64,000 bases of DNA from Pseudomonas wuhanensis (GCF_030687395.1 NZ_CP117430.1:4402001-4466000), one strand, 5' to 3'. Counted from the stretch's first letter, positions 7,996 through 17,824 are shown. Notes: generated by a model not told the origin, from the sequence alone. Numbers and translations are program-made.

Positions 7996-8053
7996 GCGAC
8001 GGCAGCGGCTGGCTGATCTTTCATGTCGAGGAAGGCGACTGGAGGCAACTCGA

Positions 8054-8290
8054 ATGAGCGCGCGCGACGGGCATGACAAACACGACCCGTTGGCGGCGCT
8101 GAACCTGCCGTACGCGGTGCAGGTGCAGGCGCTGAAACGGCTGGGCGCCATCGCCCAGGCCAGCACCGCGGCCGAGCTATTCCGCGCGGCGGATCTGGCC
8201 GAGGGCTTCGGCCTGGGCCTCGAAACCGTGAAGGCGCTGAAATCGGGGAGTCAGGAAGGGCTGTACCTGGCGTTTGAGCATGCGGCGTAG
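8054..8290 (+). CDS. Hypothetical protein, 78 residues
   Basis: Starts MSARDGHDKHDPLAALNLPY and continues VQVQALKRLGAIAQAS, with a C-terminal FEHAA. The start overlaps an upstream open stretch ending DWRQLE by a few bases (ATGA-type junction), so it looks like the last gene of a truncated operon whose start was removed by the IS end at 7957. Predicted helical and soluble. Family not recognised. Confidence 0.5.
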   Translation: MSARDGHDKHDPLAALNLPYAVQVQALKRLGAIAQASTAAELFRAADLAEGFGLGLETVKALKSGSQEGLYLAFEHAA

Positions 8291-8293
8291 TTG

Positions 8294-8400
8294 TAGCGAC
8301 CTGCATTCATAAACACGCCGACCTGCAATCATCGCGTTTTTCGACCGGAATTAATTGCGTCTATCCGGCCCGCAAACCGGGATTAATTGCGAATGAACCT
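8294..8400. repeat. Degenerate IS-terminal sequence
   Basis: Contains repeated TTAATTGCG motifs (near 8351 and 8383) and related CTGCAAT words, similar in style to the clusters at 3644-3815 and 7016-7070. No gene is visible. Confidence 0.35.
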
Positions 8401-8430
8401 GGGCGGTTGCAGGAGCTGAGTGCAACACGG

Positions 8431-9090
8431 TTATTGGATTGAAGTGGGCGCATCGTGCCGCATAGCCATGGCCTTTTGCATCACCTCACTCATCATTTCG
8501 ATCGGACATTTGAAATCGAAGCGTTTACGGGGGCGCATATTCAGTTGCAAGGCAATGGCATCCAGTTCTTCCTGGCTGTGTCCCGACAAGTCCGTGCCCT
8601 TGGGCAGGTACTGGCGGATCAGGCCATTGATGTTTTCGTTACTGCCGCGCTGCCAGGGGCTGTGCGGGTCGCAGAAGTAAATCGCGATGCCGGTTTTCTG
8701 GGTGATCTCGGCGTGTCGCGCCATCTCCCGGCCCTGGTCGTAGGTCATGCTCTTGCGCATTGCCAGCGGCATGCCATTGAGCGCTGCACTGAAGCCCTCC
8801 ATCGCCGAGGTTGCCGTCGCATCATTCATCTTCACCAGCATCAGGTAGCCACTGGTGCGCTCCACCAACGTGCCTACGGACGAGGCGTTGGCCTTACCCT
8901 TGATCAGGTCGCCTTCCCAATGCCCCGGCATCAGACGGTCGTCAATCTCCGGCGGACGCACATGGATGCTGACCATCTCGGGAATCTGGCCGCGCCGATC
9001 CACGCCACCAGAGCGCGGCCTGCGTGTTGTCTTGCTTTGGCGCAGACAGATGATCAGCTCCTTACGCAGCTCTTGTTCCGGTTTAAGATT
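8431..9090 (-). pseudogene. IS30-family transposase, C-terminal two thirds
   Basis: Contains MPGHWEGDLIKGK (first catalytic Asp), MTYDQGREMARH (second Asp), CDPHSPWQRGSNENINGLIR (Glu) and LNMRPRKRF: the complete IS30 DDE core. The N-terminal HTH is missing; homology stops near 9090, just before the gene at 9113. It is inverted relative to the nearly identical fragment at 19408-19735. Confidence 0.75.
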
Positions 9091-9112
9091 GGGTAGCAGG
9101 AGGATGTAGACG

Positions 9113-9346
9113 ATGTCTTGGGCAGATGCAGCGGCGCCGATCGTCGCAGAAGTGATTCGTAGCGTTGGCCGCAGCGACATGAAGGCGTTGCGTAAGGCTT
9201 TGACCGAGGCCTACCCATGGGGCGAACGTGAAAACACTCCGTACAAAGCTTGGCTGGCAGAGATTCGCCGCCAATTGGGCCATCCGCTGAACGCACCTAA
9301 GACAGATCCTGCGGACAAGCAAACAGACATGTTTTACCAGCGCTAA
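9113..9346 (+). CDS. Small conserved hypothetical protein (phage/plasmid-like)
   Basis: 77 residues starting MSWADAAAPIVAEVIRSVGR, with a strong ribosome-binding site (CAGGAGG) 9 bases upstream. Contains the tract PYKAWLAEIRRQLG and ends QTDMFYQR. This looks like the small proteins found among phage or plasmid early genes; no function is assignable. It is followed by a tiny membrane-protein gene at 9358. Confidence 0.55.
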   Translation: MSWADAAAPIVAEVIRSVGRSDMKALRKALTEAYPWGERENTPYKAWLAEIRRQLGHPLNAPKTDPADKQTDMFYQR

Positions 9347-9357
9347 CCAAAGAAGCC

Positions 9358-9504
9358 ATGAACAAGCCCGCCCCAAAACATCTCGACGCACTGGGCGGGC
9401 TGTACGCGGCGGCTATCGTCTATCTCGTCCTCGTCAACTGCGGGTGCTGCCCTGGCGCCCTGGAGGGGCCGTTGTACGCCATGATGAGTGCCCCGGTCTG
9501 CTAA
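9358..9504 (+). CDS. Very small hydrophobic, cysteine-bearing protein
   Basis: 48 codons starting MNKPAPKHLDALGGLYAAAI and continuing VYLVLVNCGCC, so one hydrophobic segment followed by paired cysteines. It starts 12 bases after the preceding stop, in the same direction, suggesting co-transcription. It may be a phage-type membrane peptide; I do not recognise it. Confidence 0.4.
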   Translation: MNKPAPKHLDALGGLYAAAIVYLVLVNCGCCPGALEGPLYAMMSAPVC

Positions 9505-9523
9505 TTACTCTGGCTGTTGTTAC

Positions 9524-9814
9524 TCAACTACTGAGTGACGCCGGTATGACCCGTCGGCCTCGCTTTCTAGCGACGGTTCGGCTGCTAAGCCGTCCCAGAT
9601 CACGACTTAGCCTCTTCAAATGCGCCCTGTGCTCGCCTGATGGCACGACCTCCAGTTTGGCAATGCCGGCGATGTACTTTTGAAAAAGCCTGTCAATTAA
9701 GACCCCGAAATCACGACGCATTGTTGCTTCGTGGTAACGGACATAAAACTCATGATCGTGATGATGCTCACCAAGTGTCCCATCGTGATGTGCGTACATG
9801 TATAGGAAATTCAA
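9524..9814 (-). CDS. Possible hypothetical protein, 96 residues
   Basis: A frame with a histidine-rich start (GEHHHDHEFYVRYHEATMRR) followed by DFGVLIDRLFQKYIAGIAKL. Composition is protein-like but the start (TTG or the ATG five codons later) has no good ribosome-binding site. Lies beyond the 3' end of the first IS91-like element. Could be a remnant. Confidence 0.3.
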   Translation of the reverse strand: MNFLYMYAHHDGTLGEHHHDHEFYVRYHEATMRRDFGVLIDRLFQKYIAGIAKLEVVPSGEHRAHLKRLSRDLGRLSSRTVARKRGRRVIPASLSS

Positions 9815-9978
9815 TAATTCCTAACCAGGGTCATGAGCTGAAAAGGCATCATCGAAACTTTTCCAACGTGGCGTCGATGTCAGGGAAAAATGTTTTTTCA
9901 CCCATCGCCCGCGTCGAAAAAGGGGCCGAAAGCGACTTTTCTCTACCTTTTCCAGATTTCGGACGCACCTTTCCCGCA

Positions 9979-11214
9979 TCAAGCCCGCACATACCTCATC
10001 CGCGCGATCGCGTGGGCATGGGTAACCAGCCCCTTCACTGTCAGCCCACTGATCGCCGCCGTGTACACCATCCGCGCGCCGCACAGCACGCAGCTGAACG
10101 GATCGACATTTAAAAACGCTTTCGCCATCTGTGCGAAATACAGCTTTGGCGTCGGCCCCGGCTTTGCCATCTTCAGGGCTTCGTATACCTGCGGCAGGTA
10201 TTTCCCACACACCCGGTTGGCCAGAAAGCCGAAATAGCGGATCATCCGGAAATGCTTTTCCGGGATGTGCTGCACCCGGCGCCGCATGTGGCTCAGCGAC
10301 TCCTGCTGATAGGTCTGCGTGCGGTGATCCAGGTAGGTGAAGCTCAGCGTCGCGCCCGATGTGTAATGCGCCAGGCGACTGCCCGAGATCGGAGGCTTCT
10401 TCAGGTAACGGCCCAGGTAAATTCACCGTCTTTCGCCCGTTTTCCGTCTTCTTCGACCGGTAGATATGCCAGTGTTGGCCGCCCGCAGTGAGCACCAGGC
10501 GGCGCCAGTCGCTTTCGCAGGTGATGTGCGCTAATTCCGGCGGCAACACGAGCTGGCCCCATTGCTCCAAGAGGTAGTTGCGCACATTCCACATCCAGCG
10601 CCGGCGCATCGCCTTTTCATGAAACGCCAGGTTTTTCCAGACGCCCTGCTCATCCAGGCCACCGGCGGTCGCCGAGAGGTGCACATGGGGACTCCAGTTG
10701 AGCCGCCGACCGTAGGTGTGAGCGCGCCAAACAGCCCGATGCGCAAACCTCGCCGCCTGGCGGCGTACAACAGGTTGTCCGCCGCCAGGCGGCACAGCGC
10801 ATCGAGCAGAGCACGGTTGTGAAAGAACACGGCCACAGCGTGTCGGGCAGCGTAAACACCAGGTGGTACCAGGCGCAGTCGGGCAAGCGGTTGTGTTGGA
10901 CGGCGATCCACTGATCGGTGGCTTTTTTGCCGCACGAAGGACAGGCCCGGCAGTGGCGGGTGTTGCACCGGTATTTGACGTGCGGGCAGTGCCCATTGCC
11001 GCAGGTGCAGTGCTTCACGCCCAGGATCGAGGTGCCGCTGGCCAGCATTTTGCTCACCGATTCCGCTTCGATGGCGTAGACCGCTGCCCTCCAGCAACCC
11101 TGCCCAGCCGCCGTTGGCCGTGAACAGGTTTTTCAAAGGGCGGGGTTTGAAGCCAGCGGACCGGCTGGAACGGGCTATGGAGTGGTGTCGAGCGGTTAGG
11201 ACAGTGCCCCTCAC
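9979..11214 (-). pseudogene. IS91/IS801-like transposase, copy 1 (frameshifted)
   Basis: Reassembled from three frames. The N-terminal LKNLFTANGGWAGLLE precedes a zinc-binding block with paired cysteines (KHCTCGNGHCPHVKYRCNTR, then CRACPSCGKKATDQW). The middle has WYHLVFTLPDTLWP and SPHVHLSATAGGLDE, the HUH-like His motif. The C-terminal region has KHFRMIRYFGFLANR and CVLCGARMVYTAA. These are features of the IS91-family HUH (Y2) rolling-circle transposases such as IS801 of P. syringae. This copy retains the complete C-terminus, unlike copies 2-4. It starts (GTG 11214) 19 bases after the effector stop codon. Confidence 0.7.
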
Positions 11215-11232
11215 GTCAGCGGGCCATCCAGA

Positions 11233-12522
11233 CTATTGCGGTCCACGCGCGGCCTGCAACCGGGCCGTGATGCGCGCGTTACCTGCCCCCAATCCGGCGG
11301 CGCGCAGGGCGCTGGCGACGGCACTTTGAGTTCTCAACGACCCGTCGTCGTTGTGCAGGTGCGCGTTGATCTGCTCATCCGTGGCGCCGGGCAGGTGTCG
11401 TCCCCCCCCGGCGGCCTGCACCTGGGCCGCGATGCGCGTGCTACTTGCCCCCAATCCGACGGCGTGCAGGGCGCTGAGGACGTCAGTTTGAGTTCTCAAC
11501 GACCCGTCGTCGTTGTGCAGGTGCGCGTCGATCTGAGCATCCGTGGTGCCGCGCAGACGCCGTGTCCCCCCGGCGGCCTGCAGCTGGGCCGTGATGCGCG
11601 ATGTATCTGCCCCCAATCCGGCGGCGCGCAGGGCGCTGGCGACGTCCTTGTGAGTTCTCAACGACCCGTCGTCGTTGCGCAGGTGCGCGTTGATCTGCTC
11701 ACCCGTGGTGCCTCGCAGACGCCGTCCCCCCCCGGCGGCCTGCAGCCGGGCCCCGATGCGCTTGGCACCTGCCCCCAATCCGGCGGCGCGCAGGGCGCTG
11801 ATGACGTCCTTGTGAGTTCTCAACGACCCGTCGTCGTTGTGCAGGTGCGCGGTGATCTGATTATCCGTGGCGCCTCGCCGTTTTGGCGGCTGGCCTTCGG
11901 ACGCTGCCCCCGACCGAGAGGACAGGGAGGGCGCCTGGTAGGGTGCGCTGCTTACCGCATGAGCGGGCCGGTTCCGGCTAGGCCCGGGAACGCCTGTTGA
12001 GGTGCCGGCCGAGCCGTCGTGGGAAAAGACCATGGACTGGGTACTGACCGAAGCGCCCGACGGCAGCGGTGCACCGGAAAAGTTCTGAGTACTGCTTTTT
12101 GTAATCAGGGCCTGGGTCAACTGACCCCGTGAGGATTGCGCGGCCAGTTGGCTGGGAGATGGCTGTTGCCCGCTGGCAGAGGACGCTTCCGCGTGTGCCG
12201 AGGCAGGCGGAGGGCCGGGCAGGTTTACGGATATAGCTCCCGAAAGGTCACGCAAATTAGCGCTAACGATGTCGTATTGGGATTGATCGTTTAATCGCGT
12301 GTTGATGGTTAACTCGGCTCTGGTTAAATTGGCAATGCTCATAGGATTGCCACCCACTGGTGGTCTGACCGACGCCTGATAGGTAGCCTCCATACCGCTG
12401 GTAGATTGAAGCCGAAAAGAGTCGTCCTGTAGAGCGTTGCGTACCAGCGATGCAACACGTTGATGATCGAGGTTGGGCTGGGTTACAACCTGATCTAAAG
12501 CCAGGCCCGCATTGAGGCTCAA
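11233..12522 (-). CDS. Candidate type III effector, copy A, with four 54-residue HTH-like repeats
   Basis: The uninterrupted frame begins at TTG 12522 (SLNAGLALDQVVTQPNLDHQ), but a better start is ATG 12646: removing one G from the six-G run near 12581 (five in the other copies) gives a continuous N-terminus MDPSDQVALPALHRISQF. That ATG lies 58 bases after a perfect hrp box. The N-terminal half is Ser/Pro/Gln-rich with no signal peptide. The C-terminal part holds four 54-residue repeats (11236-11877), each of the form TDxQIxAHLHNDDGSLRT then DVxSALRAAGLGA-xxx-RI, ending LQAAGG. The variable three residues are GAK, DTS, SST and GNA in order. The predicted fold is three helices with an HTH. The family is unknown to me; DNA or protein binding is inference. 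Confidence 0.6.
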   Translation of the reverse strand: MSLNAGLALDQVVTQPNLDHQRVASLVRNALQDDSFRLQSTSGMEATYQASVRPPVGGNPMSIANLTRAELTINTRLNDQSQYDIVSANLRDLSGAISVNLPGPPPASAHAEASSASGQQPSPSQLAAQSSRGQLTQALITKSSTQNFSGAPLPSGASVSTQSMVFSHDGSAGTSTGVPGPSRNRPAHAVSSAPYQAPSLSSRSGAASEGQPPKRRGATDNQITAHLHNDDGSLRTHKDVISALRAAGLGAGAKRIGARLQAAGGGRRLRGTTGEQINAHLRNDDGSLRTHKDVASALRAAGLGADTSRITAQLQAAGGTRRLRGTTDAQIDAHLHNDDGSLRTQTDVLSALHAVGLGASSTRIAAQVQAAGGGRHLPGATDEQINAHLHNDDGSLRTQSAVASALRAAGLGAGNARITARLQAARGPQ

Positions 12523-12704
12523 TCGGGAAAGAGAAATTCTACCGGGATGGACAGGCTGAGCCTGAGAGCCCGACGCTTCTGGGGGGTGAGCGGAATTGAC
12601 TGATGCGGTGTAGTGCTGGAAGGGCTACCTGATCGGAGGGATCCATGGTGGTCTGGGCCTGTTCTGAGTGATTGAATCGGCGCACGAAACGACCTGGATC
12701 CGAG

Positions 12705-12732
12705 TAGGTGGTCACAAGGGCTTAGGGGTTCC
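12705..12732 (-). promoter_or_regulatory. hrp box upstream of effector copy A
   Basis: Minus strand reads GGAACC-N15-CCACCTA, a full match to the HrpL consensus. It ends 58 bases upstream of the ATG at 12646. Confidence 0.8.
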
Positions 12733-12789
12733 GAAGGCGGGCGGGGGAACACGCGGGCCAGGCAACATGGCTGTGAAGTGGGACGGACC

Positions 12790-13885
12790 CATTTGCAGCC
12801 GTAGGCGCCTCTTGGGCGCTTTGCCGCGCGCCTCCATCTTCAACGCTTCGTAAACCCGTGGTAACTGCTGACCACACACCCGATTAGCCAAGAAAACCAA
12901 AATAGCGGATATCCGAAAGTGCTTTTCCGGGATGTGCTGCACCACCCGGCGCAGCATGTCGTCTGGCTCAGCGACTCTCCTGGTAGGTCTGCGTGCGGTG
13001 ATCCAGGTAGGTGAAGCTCAACGTCGCACTGGAGGTGTAATGCGCCAGGCGGCTGCCCGAGATCGGCGGTTTTTCAGGTAACGGCCCAGGTAAATTCACC
13101 GTCTTTCGCCCGTTTGCCGTCCTCTTCGACATAGACGTGCCAATGTGCCGCCGGCGTTGAGTATCAAGTGTCGCCAGTCGCTTTCGCAGGTGATGTGCGC
13201 TAATTCCGGCGGCAACACGAGCTGGCCCCATTGCTCCAAGAGGTAGTTGCGCACATTCCACATCCAGCGCCGGCGCATCGCCTTTTCATGAAACGCCAGG
13301 TTTTTCCAGACGCCCTGCTCATCCAGGCCACCGGCGGTCGCCGAGAGGTGCACATGGGGACTCCAGTTGAGCCGCCGACCGTAGGTGTGGAGCGCGCCAA
13401 ACAGCCCAATGCGCAAACCTCGCCGCCTGGCGGCATACAACAGGTTGTCCGCCGCCAGGCGGCACAGCGCATCGAGCAGAGCACGGTTGTGAAAGAACAC
13501 CGGCCACAGCGTGTCGGGCAGCGTAAACACCAGGTGGTACCAGGCGCAGTCGGGCAAGCGGTTGTGTTGGACGGCCATCCACTGATCGGTGGCTTTTTTG
13601 CCGCACGAAGGACAGGCCCGGCAGTGGCAGGTGTTGCACCGGTATTTGACGTGCGGGCAGTGCCCACTGCCGCAGGTGCAGTGCTTTACGCCCAGGATCG
13701 AGGTGCCGCTGGCCAGCATTTTGCTCACCGATTCCGCTTCGATGGCGTAGACCGCTGCCCTCCAGCAACCCTGCCCAGCCGCCGTTGGCCGTGAACAGGT
13801 TTTTCAAAGGGCGGGGTTTGAAGCCAGCGGACCGGCTGGAACGGGCTATGGAGTGGCGTCGAGCGGTTAGGACAGTGCCCCTCAC
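12790..13885 (-). pseudogene. IS91/IS801-like transposase, copy 2 (frameshifted, C-terminus replaced)
   Basis: The same transposase as copy 1: the cysteine-rich block, WYHLVFTLPDTLWP and SPHVHLSATAGGLDE are identical. Single-base changes break the frame, for example CAGCATGTCGTCTGG here against CAGCATGTCCGTCTGG in copy 3. After VYEALKM the sequence diverges from copy 1 and runs into a damaged hairpin end (near 12794), so roughly the last 55-60 residues are missing. Confidence 0.65.
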
Positions 13886-13903
13886 GTCAGCGGGCCATCC
13901 AGA

Positions 13904-15151
13904 CTATTGCGGTCCACGCGCGGCCTGCAGCAGGGCATCGATGCGCGCGCTACTTGCCCCCAATCCGACGGCGTGCAGGGCGCTGGCGACGTCGCTGCGA
14001 GTTCTTAACGATCCGTCGTCGTTATGCAGGTGCGCGTTGATCTGCTCATCCGTGGCGCCGCGCAGGTGCCGTGCCCCCCCGGCGGCCTGCAGCTGGGCCG
14101 TGATGCGCGATGTATCTGCCCCCAATCCGGCGGCCTGCAGGGCGCTGGCGACGGCCCTTTGAGTTCTCAACGACCCGTCGTCGTTGTGCAGGTGCGCGTC
14201 GATCTGAGCATCCGTGGCGCCTCGCAGACGCCGTGCCCCCCCGGCGGCCTGCAGCTGGGCCCGATGCGCTTGGAACCTGCCCCCAATCCGCGGCGTGCAG
14301 GGGCGATGACGTCGCCTGAGTTCTCAACGACCCGTCGTCGTTGTGCAGGTGCGCGGAGATCTGATTATCCGTGGCGCCTCGCCGTTTTGGCGGCTGGCCT
14401 TCGGACGCTGCCCCCGACCGAGAGGACAGGGAGGGCGCCTGGTAGGGTGCGCTGCTTACCGCATGAGCGGGCCGGTTCCGGCTAGGCCCGGGAACGCCTG
14501 TTGAGGTGCCGGCCGAGCCGTCGTGGGAAAAGACCATGGACTGGGTACTGACCGAAGCGCCCGACGGCAGCGGTGCACCGGAAAAGTTCTGAGTACTGCT
14601 TTTTGTAATCAGGGCCTGGGTCAACTGACCCCGTGAGGATTGCGCGGCCAGTTGGCTGGGAGATGGCTGTTGCCCGCTGGCAGAGGACGCTTCCGCGTGT
14701 GCCGAGGCAGGCGGAGGGCCGGGCAGGTTTACGGATATAGCTCCCGAAAGGTCACGCAAATTAGCGCTAACGATGTCGTATTGGGATTGATCGTTTAATC
14801 GCGTGTTGATGGTTAACTCGGCCCTGGTTAAATTGGCAATGCTCATAGGATTGCCACCCACTGGTGGGCTGACCGACGCCTGATAGGTAGCCTCCATACC
14901 GCTGGTAGATTGAAGCCGAAAAGAGTCGTCCTGTAGAGCGTTGCGTACCAGCGATGCAACACGTTGATGATCGAGGTTGGGCTGGGTTACAACCTGATCT
15001 AAAGCCAGGCCCGCATTGAGGCTCAATCGGGAAAGAGAAATTCTACCGGGATGGACAGGCTGAGCCTGAGAGCCCGACGCTTCTGGGGGTGAGCGGAATT
15101 GACTGATGCGGTGTAGTGCTGGGAAGGGCTACCTGATCGGAGGGGATCCAT
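13904..15151 (-). pseudogene. Candidate type III effector, copy B, three repeats, frameshifted
   Basis: The N-terminal half is almost identical to copies A and C. The frame is lost in the first repeat around 14255-14320, where several bases seen in copy C are missing, and is recovered for repeats 2 and 3. Variable triplets are GSK (readable once the frame is restored), DTS and SSA. The ATG at 15151 is followed by extra G residues in two short runs, so the N-terminus is also out of frame. Either a decayed copy or a consensus error in a repeat. Confidence 0.6.
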
Positions 15152-15210
15152 GGTGGTCTGGGCCTGTTCTGAGTGATTGAATCGGCCGCACGAAACGACC
15201 TGGATCCGAG

Positions 15211-15239
15211 TAGGTGGTCACAAGGGCTTAGGGGGTTCC
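15211..15239 (-). promoter_or_regulatory. hrp box upstream of effector copy B
   Basis: Minus strand reads GGAACC-N16-CCACCTA; one G longer in the spacer than copy A and still within the consensus. It lies 60 bases upstream of the ATG at 15151. Confidence 0.75.
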
Positions 15240-15299
15240 GAAGGCGGGCGGGGGAACACGCGGGCCAGGCAACATGGCTGTGAAGTGGGCACGGACCCA

Positions 15300-16408
15300 T
15301 TTGCAGCCGTAGGCTGCCCTCTTGGGCGCTTTGCCGCGCGCCTCCATCTTCAACGCTTCGTAAACCCGTGGTAACTGCTGACCACACACCCGATTAGCCA
15401 GAAAACCAAAATACCGAATCATCCGAAAGTGCTTTTCCGGGATGTGCTGCACCACCCGGCGCAGCATGTCCGTCTGGCTCAGCGACTCCTCCTGGTAGGT
15501 CTGCGTGCGGTGATCCAGGTAGGTGAAGCTCAACGTCGCACTGGAGGTGTAATGCGCCAGGCGGCTGCCCGAGATCGGCGGTTTTTTCAGGTAACGGCCC
15601 AGGTAAATTCACCGTCTTTCGCCCGTTTGCCGTCCTCTTCGACACATAGACGTGCCAATGCTGGCCGCCGGCGTTGAGTATCAAGTGTCGCCAGTCGCTT
15701 TCGCAGGTGATGTGCGCTAATTCCGGCGGCAACACGAGCTGGCCCCATTGCTCCAAGAGGTAGTTGCGCACATTCCACATCCAGCGCCGGCGCATCGCCT
15801 TTTCATGAAACGCCAGGTTTTTCCAGACGCCCTGCTCATCCAGGCCACCGGCGGTCGCCGAGAGGTGCACATGGGGACTCCAGTTGAGCCGCCGACCGTA
15901 GGTGTGGAGCGCGCCAAACAGCCCAATGCGCAAACCTCGCCGCCTGGCGGCATACAACAGGTTGTCCGCCGCCAGGCGGCACAGCGCATCGAGCAGAGCA
16001 CGGTGTGTTGAAAGAAAGAACACCGGCCACAGCGTGTCGGGCAGCGTAAACACCAGGTGGTACCAGGCGCAGTCGGGCAAGCGGTTGTGTTGGACGGCCA
16101 TCCACTGATCGGTGGCTTTTTTGCCGCACGAAGGACAGGCCCGGCAGTGGCAGGTGTTGCACCGGTATTTGACGTGCGGGCAGTGCCCACTGCCGCAGGT
16201 GCAGTGCTTTACGCCCAGGATCGAGGTGCCGCTGGCCAGCATTTTGCTCACCGATTCCGCTTCGATGGCGTAGACCGCTGCCCTCCAGCAACCCTGCCCA
16301 GCCGCCGTTGGCCGTGAACAGGTTTTTCAAAGGGCGGGGTTTGAAGCCAGCGGACCGGCTGGAACGGGCTATGGAGTGGCGTCGAGCGGTTAGGACAGTG
16401 CCCCTCAC
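15300..16408 (-). pseudogene. IS91/IS801-like transposase, copy 3 (frameshifted, C-terminus replaced)
   Basis: Same content and truncated C-terminus as copy 2, ending in the intact hairpin GCAGCCGTAGGCTGC at 15303-15317. It has an extra insertion near 16005 (TTGAAAGAAAGAACACC) that keeps one frame open across the middle, adding residues after TLWPVFF. The N-terminal frameshift shared with copies 1 and 2 is present. Confidence 0.65.
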
Positions 16409-16426
16409 GTCAGCGGGCCATCCAGA

Positions 16427-17554
16427 CTATTGCGGTCCACGCGCGGCCTGCAGCTGGGCCGCGATGCGCTTGGCACCTGCCCCCAATCCGACGGCGTGCA
16501 GGGCGCTGGCGACGTCGCTGCGAGTTCTTAACGATCCGTCGTCGTTATGCAGGTGCGCGTTGATCTGCTCATCCGTGGCGCCGCGCAGGTGCCGTGCCCC
16601 CCCGGCGGCCTGCAGCTGGGCCGTGATGCGCGATGTATCTGCCCCCAATCCGGCGGCCTGCAGGGCGCTGGCGACGGCCCTTTGAGTTCTCAACGACCCG
16701 TCGTCGTTGTGCAGGTGCGCGTCGATCTGAGCATCCGTGGCGCCTCGCAGACGCCGTGCCCCCCCGGCGGCCTGCAGCTGGGCCCCGATGCGCTTGGAAC
16801 CTGCCCCCAATCCGACGGCGTGCAGGGTGCTGATGACGTCGCTCCGAGTTCTCAACGACCCGTCGTCGTTGTGCAGGTGCGCGGAGATCTGATTATCCGT
16901 GGCGCCTCGCCGTTTTGGCGGCTGGCCTTCGGACGCTGCCCCCGACCGAGAGGACAGGGAGGGCGCCTGGTAGGGTGCGCTGCTTACCGCATGAGCGGGC
17001 CGGTTCCGGCTAGGCCCGGGAACGCCTGTTGAGGTGCCGGCCGAGCCGTCGTGGGAAAAGACCATGGACTGGGTACTGACCGAAGCGCCCGACGGCAGCG
17101 GTGCACCGGAAAAGTTCTGAGTACTGCTTTTTGTAATCAGGGCCTGGGTCAACTGACCCCGTGAGGATTGCGCGGCCAGTTGGCTGGGAGATGGCTGTTG
17201 CCCGCTGGCAGAGGACGCTTCCGCGTGTGCCGAGGCAGGCGGAGGGCCGGGCAGGTTTACGGATATAGCTCCCGAAAGGTCACGCAAATTAGCGCTAACG
17301 ATGTCGTATTGGGATTGATCGTTTAATCGCGTGTTGATGGTTAACTCGGCCCTGGTTAAATTGGCAATGCTCATAGGATTGCCACCCACTGGTGGGCTGA
17401 CCGACGCCTGATAGGTAGCCTCCATACCGCTGGTAGATTGAAGCCGAAAAGAGTCGTCCTGTAGAGCGTTGCGTACCAGCGATGCAACACGTTGATGATC
17501 GAGGTTGGGCTGGGTTACAACCTGATCTAAAGCCAGGCCCGCATTGAGGCTCAA
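16427..17554 (-). CDS. Candidate type III effector, copy C, with three 54-residue HTH-like repeats
   Basis: The uninterrupted frame starts at TTG 17554 and encodes 375 residues; the probable true start is ATG 17679, cut off by single-G differences in two runs relative to copy A. The N-terminal secretion-like half differs from copy A only by rare substitutions (ASVSPP for ASVRPP). Three repeats have variable triplets GSK, DTS and GAK, and a second, less extreme variable segment at repeat positions 22-24 (RSD, QRA, RSD). It ends LQAARGPQ like all copies. Function unknown. Confidence 0.6.
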   Translation of the reverse strand: MSLNAGLALDQVVTQPNLDHQRVASLVRNALQDDSFRLQSTSGMEATYQASVSPPVGGNPMSIANLTRAELTINTRLNDQSQYDIVSANLRDLSGAISVNLPGPPPASAHAEASSASGQQPSPSQLAAQSSRGQLTQALITKSSTQNFSGAPLPSGASVSTQSMVFSHDGSAGTSTGVPGPSRNRPAHAVSSAPYQAPSLSSRSGAASEGQPPKRRGATDNQISAHLHNDDGSLRTRSDVISTLHAVGLGAGSKRIGAQLQAAGGARRLRGATDAQIDAHLHNDDGSLRTQRAVASALQAAGLGADTSRITAQLQAAGGARHLRGATDEQINAHLHNDDGSLRTRSDVASALHAVGLGAGAKRIAAQLQAARGPQ

Positions 17555-17738
17555 TCGGGAAAGAGAAATTCTACCGGGATGGACAGGCTGAGCCTGAGAG
17601 CCCGACGCTTCTGGGGGTGAGCGGAATTGACTGATGCGGTGTAGTGCTGGGAAGGGCTACCTGATCGGAGGGGATCCATGGTGGTCTGGGCCTGTTCTGA
17701 GTGATTGAATCGGCCGCACGAAACGACCTGGATCCGAG

Positions 17739-17767
17739 TAGGTGGTCACAAGGGCTTAGGGGGTTCC
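17739..17767 (-). promoter_or_regulatory. hrp box upstream of effector copy C
   Basis: Minus strand reads GGAACC-N16-CCACCTA, 60 bases upstream of the ATG at 17679. Confidence 0.75.
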
Positions 17768-17824
17768 GAAGGCGGGCGGGGGAACACGCGGGCCAGGCAA
17801 CATGGCTGTGAAGTGGGCACGGAC

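Noticed and set aside
11236..11877. TAL-effector repeats
   Set aside because: Unit length is 54, not 33-35, and there is no LTPEQVVAIAS-type sequence. Only the logic of few variable positions is similar.
11236..12000. Plus-strand repeat proteins across effector copies A-C
   Set aside because: Also shadows caused by the 162-bp in-phase repeats; no ribosome-binding site and implausible composition.
12519..12752. 77-residue frame overlapping the copy A hrp box
   Set aside because: It would start upstream of the promoter that should drive it, and changes frame in the other copies.
11236..17554. CRISPR array
   Set aside because: Repeats are 162 bp and coding, with no short direct repeats separated by unique spacers and no cas genes in the window.
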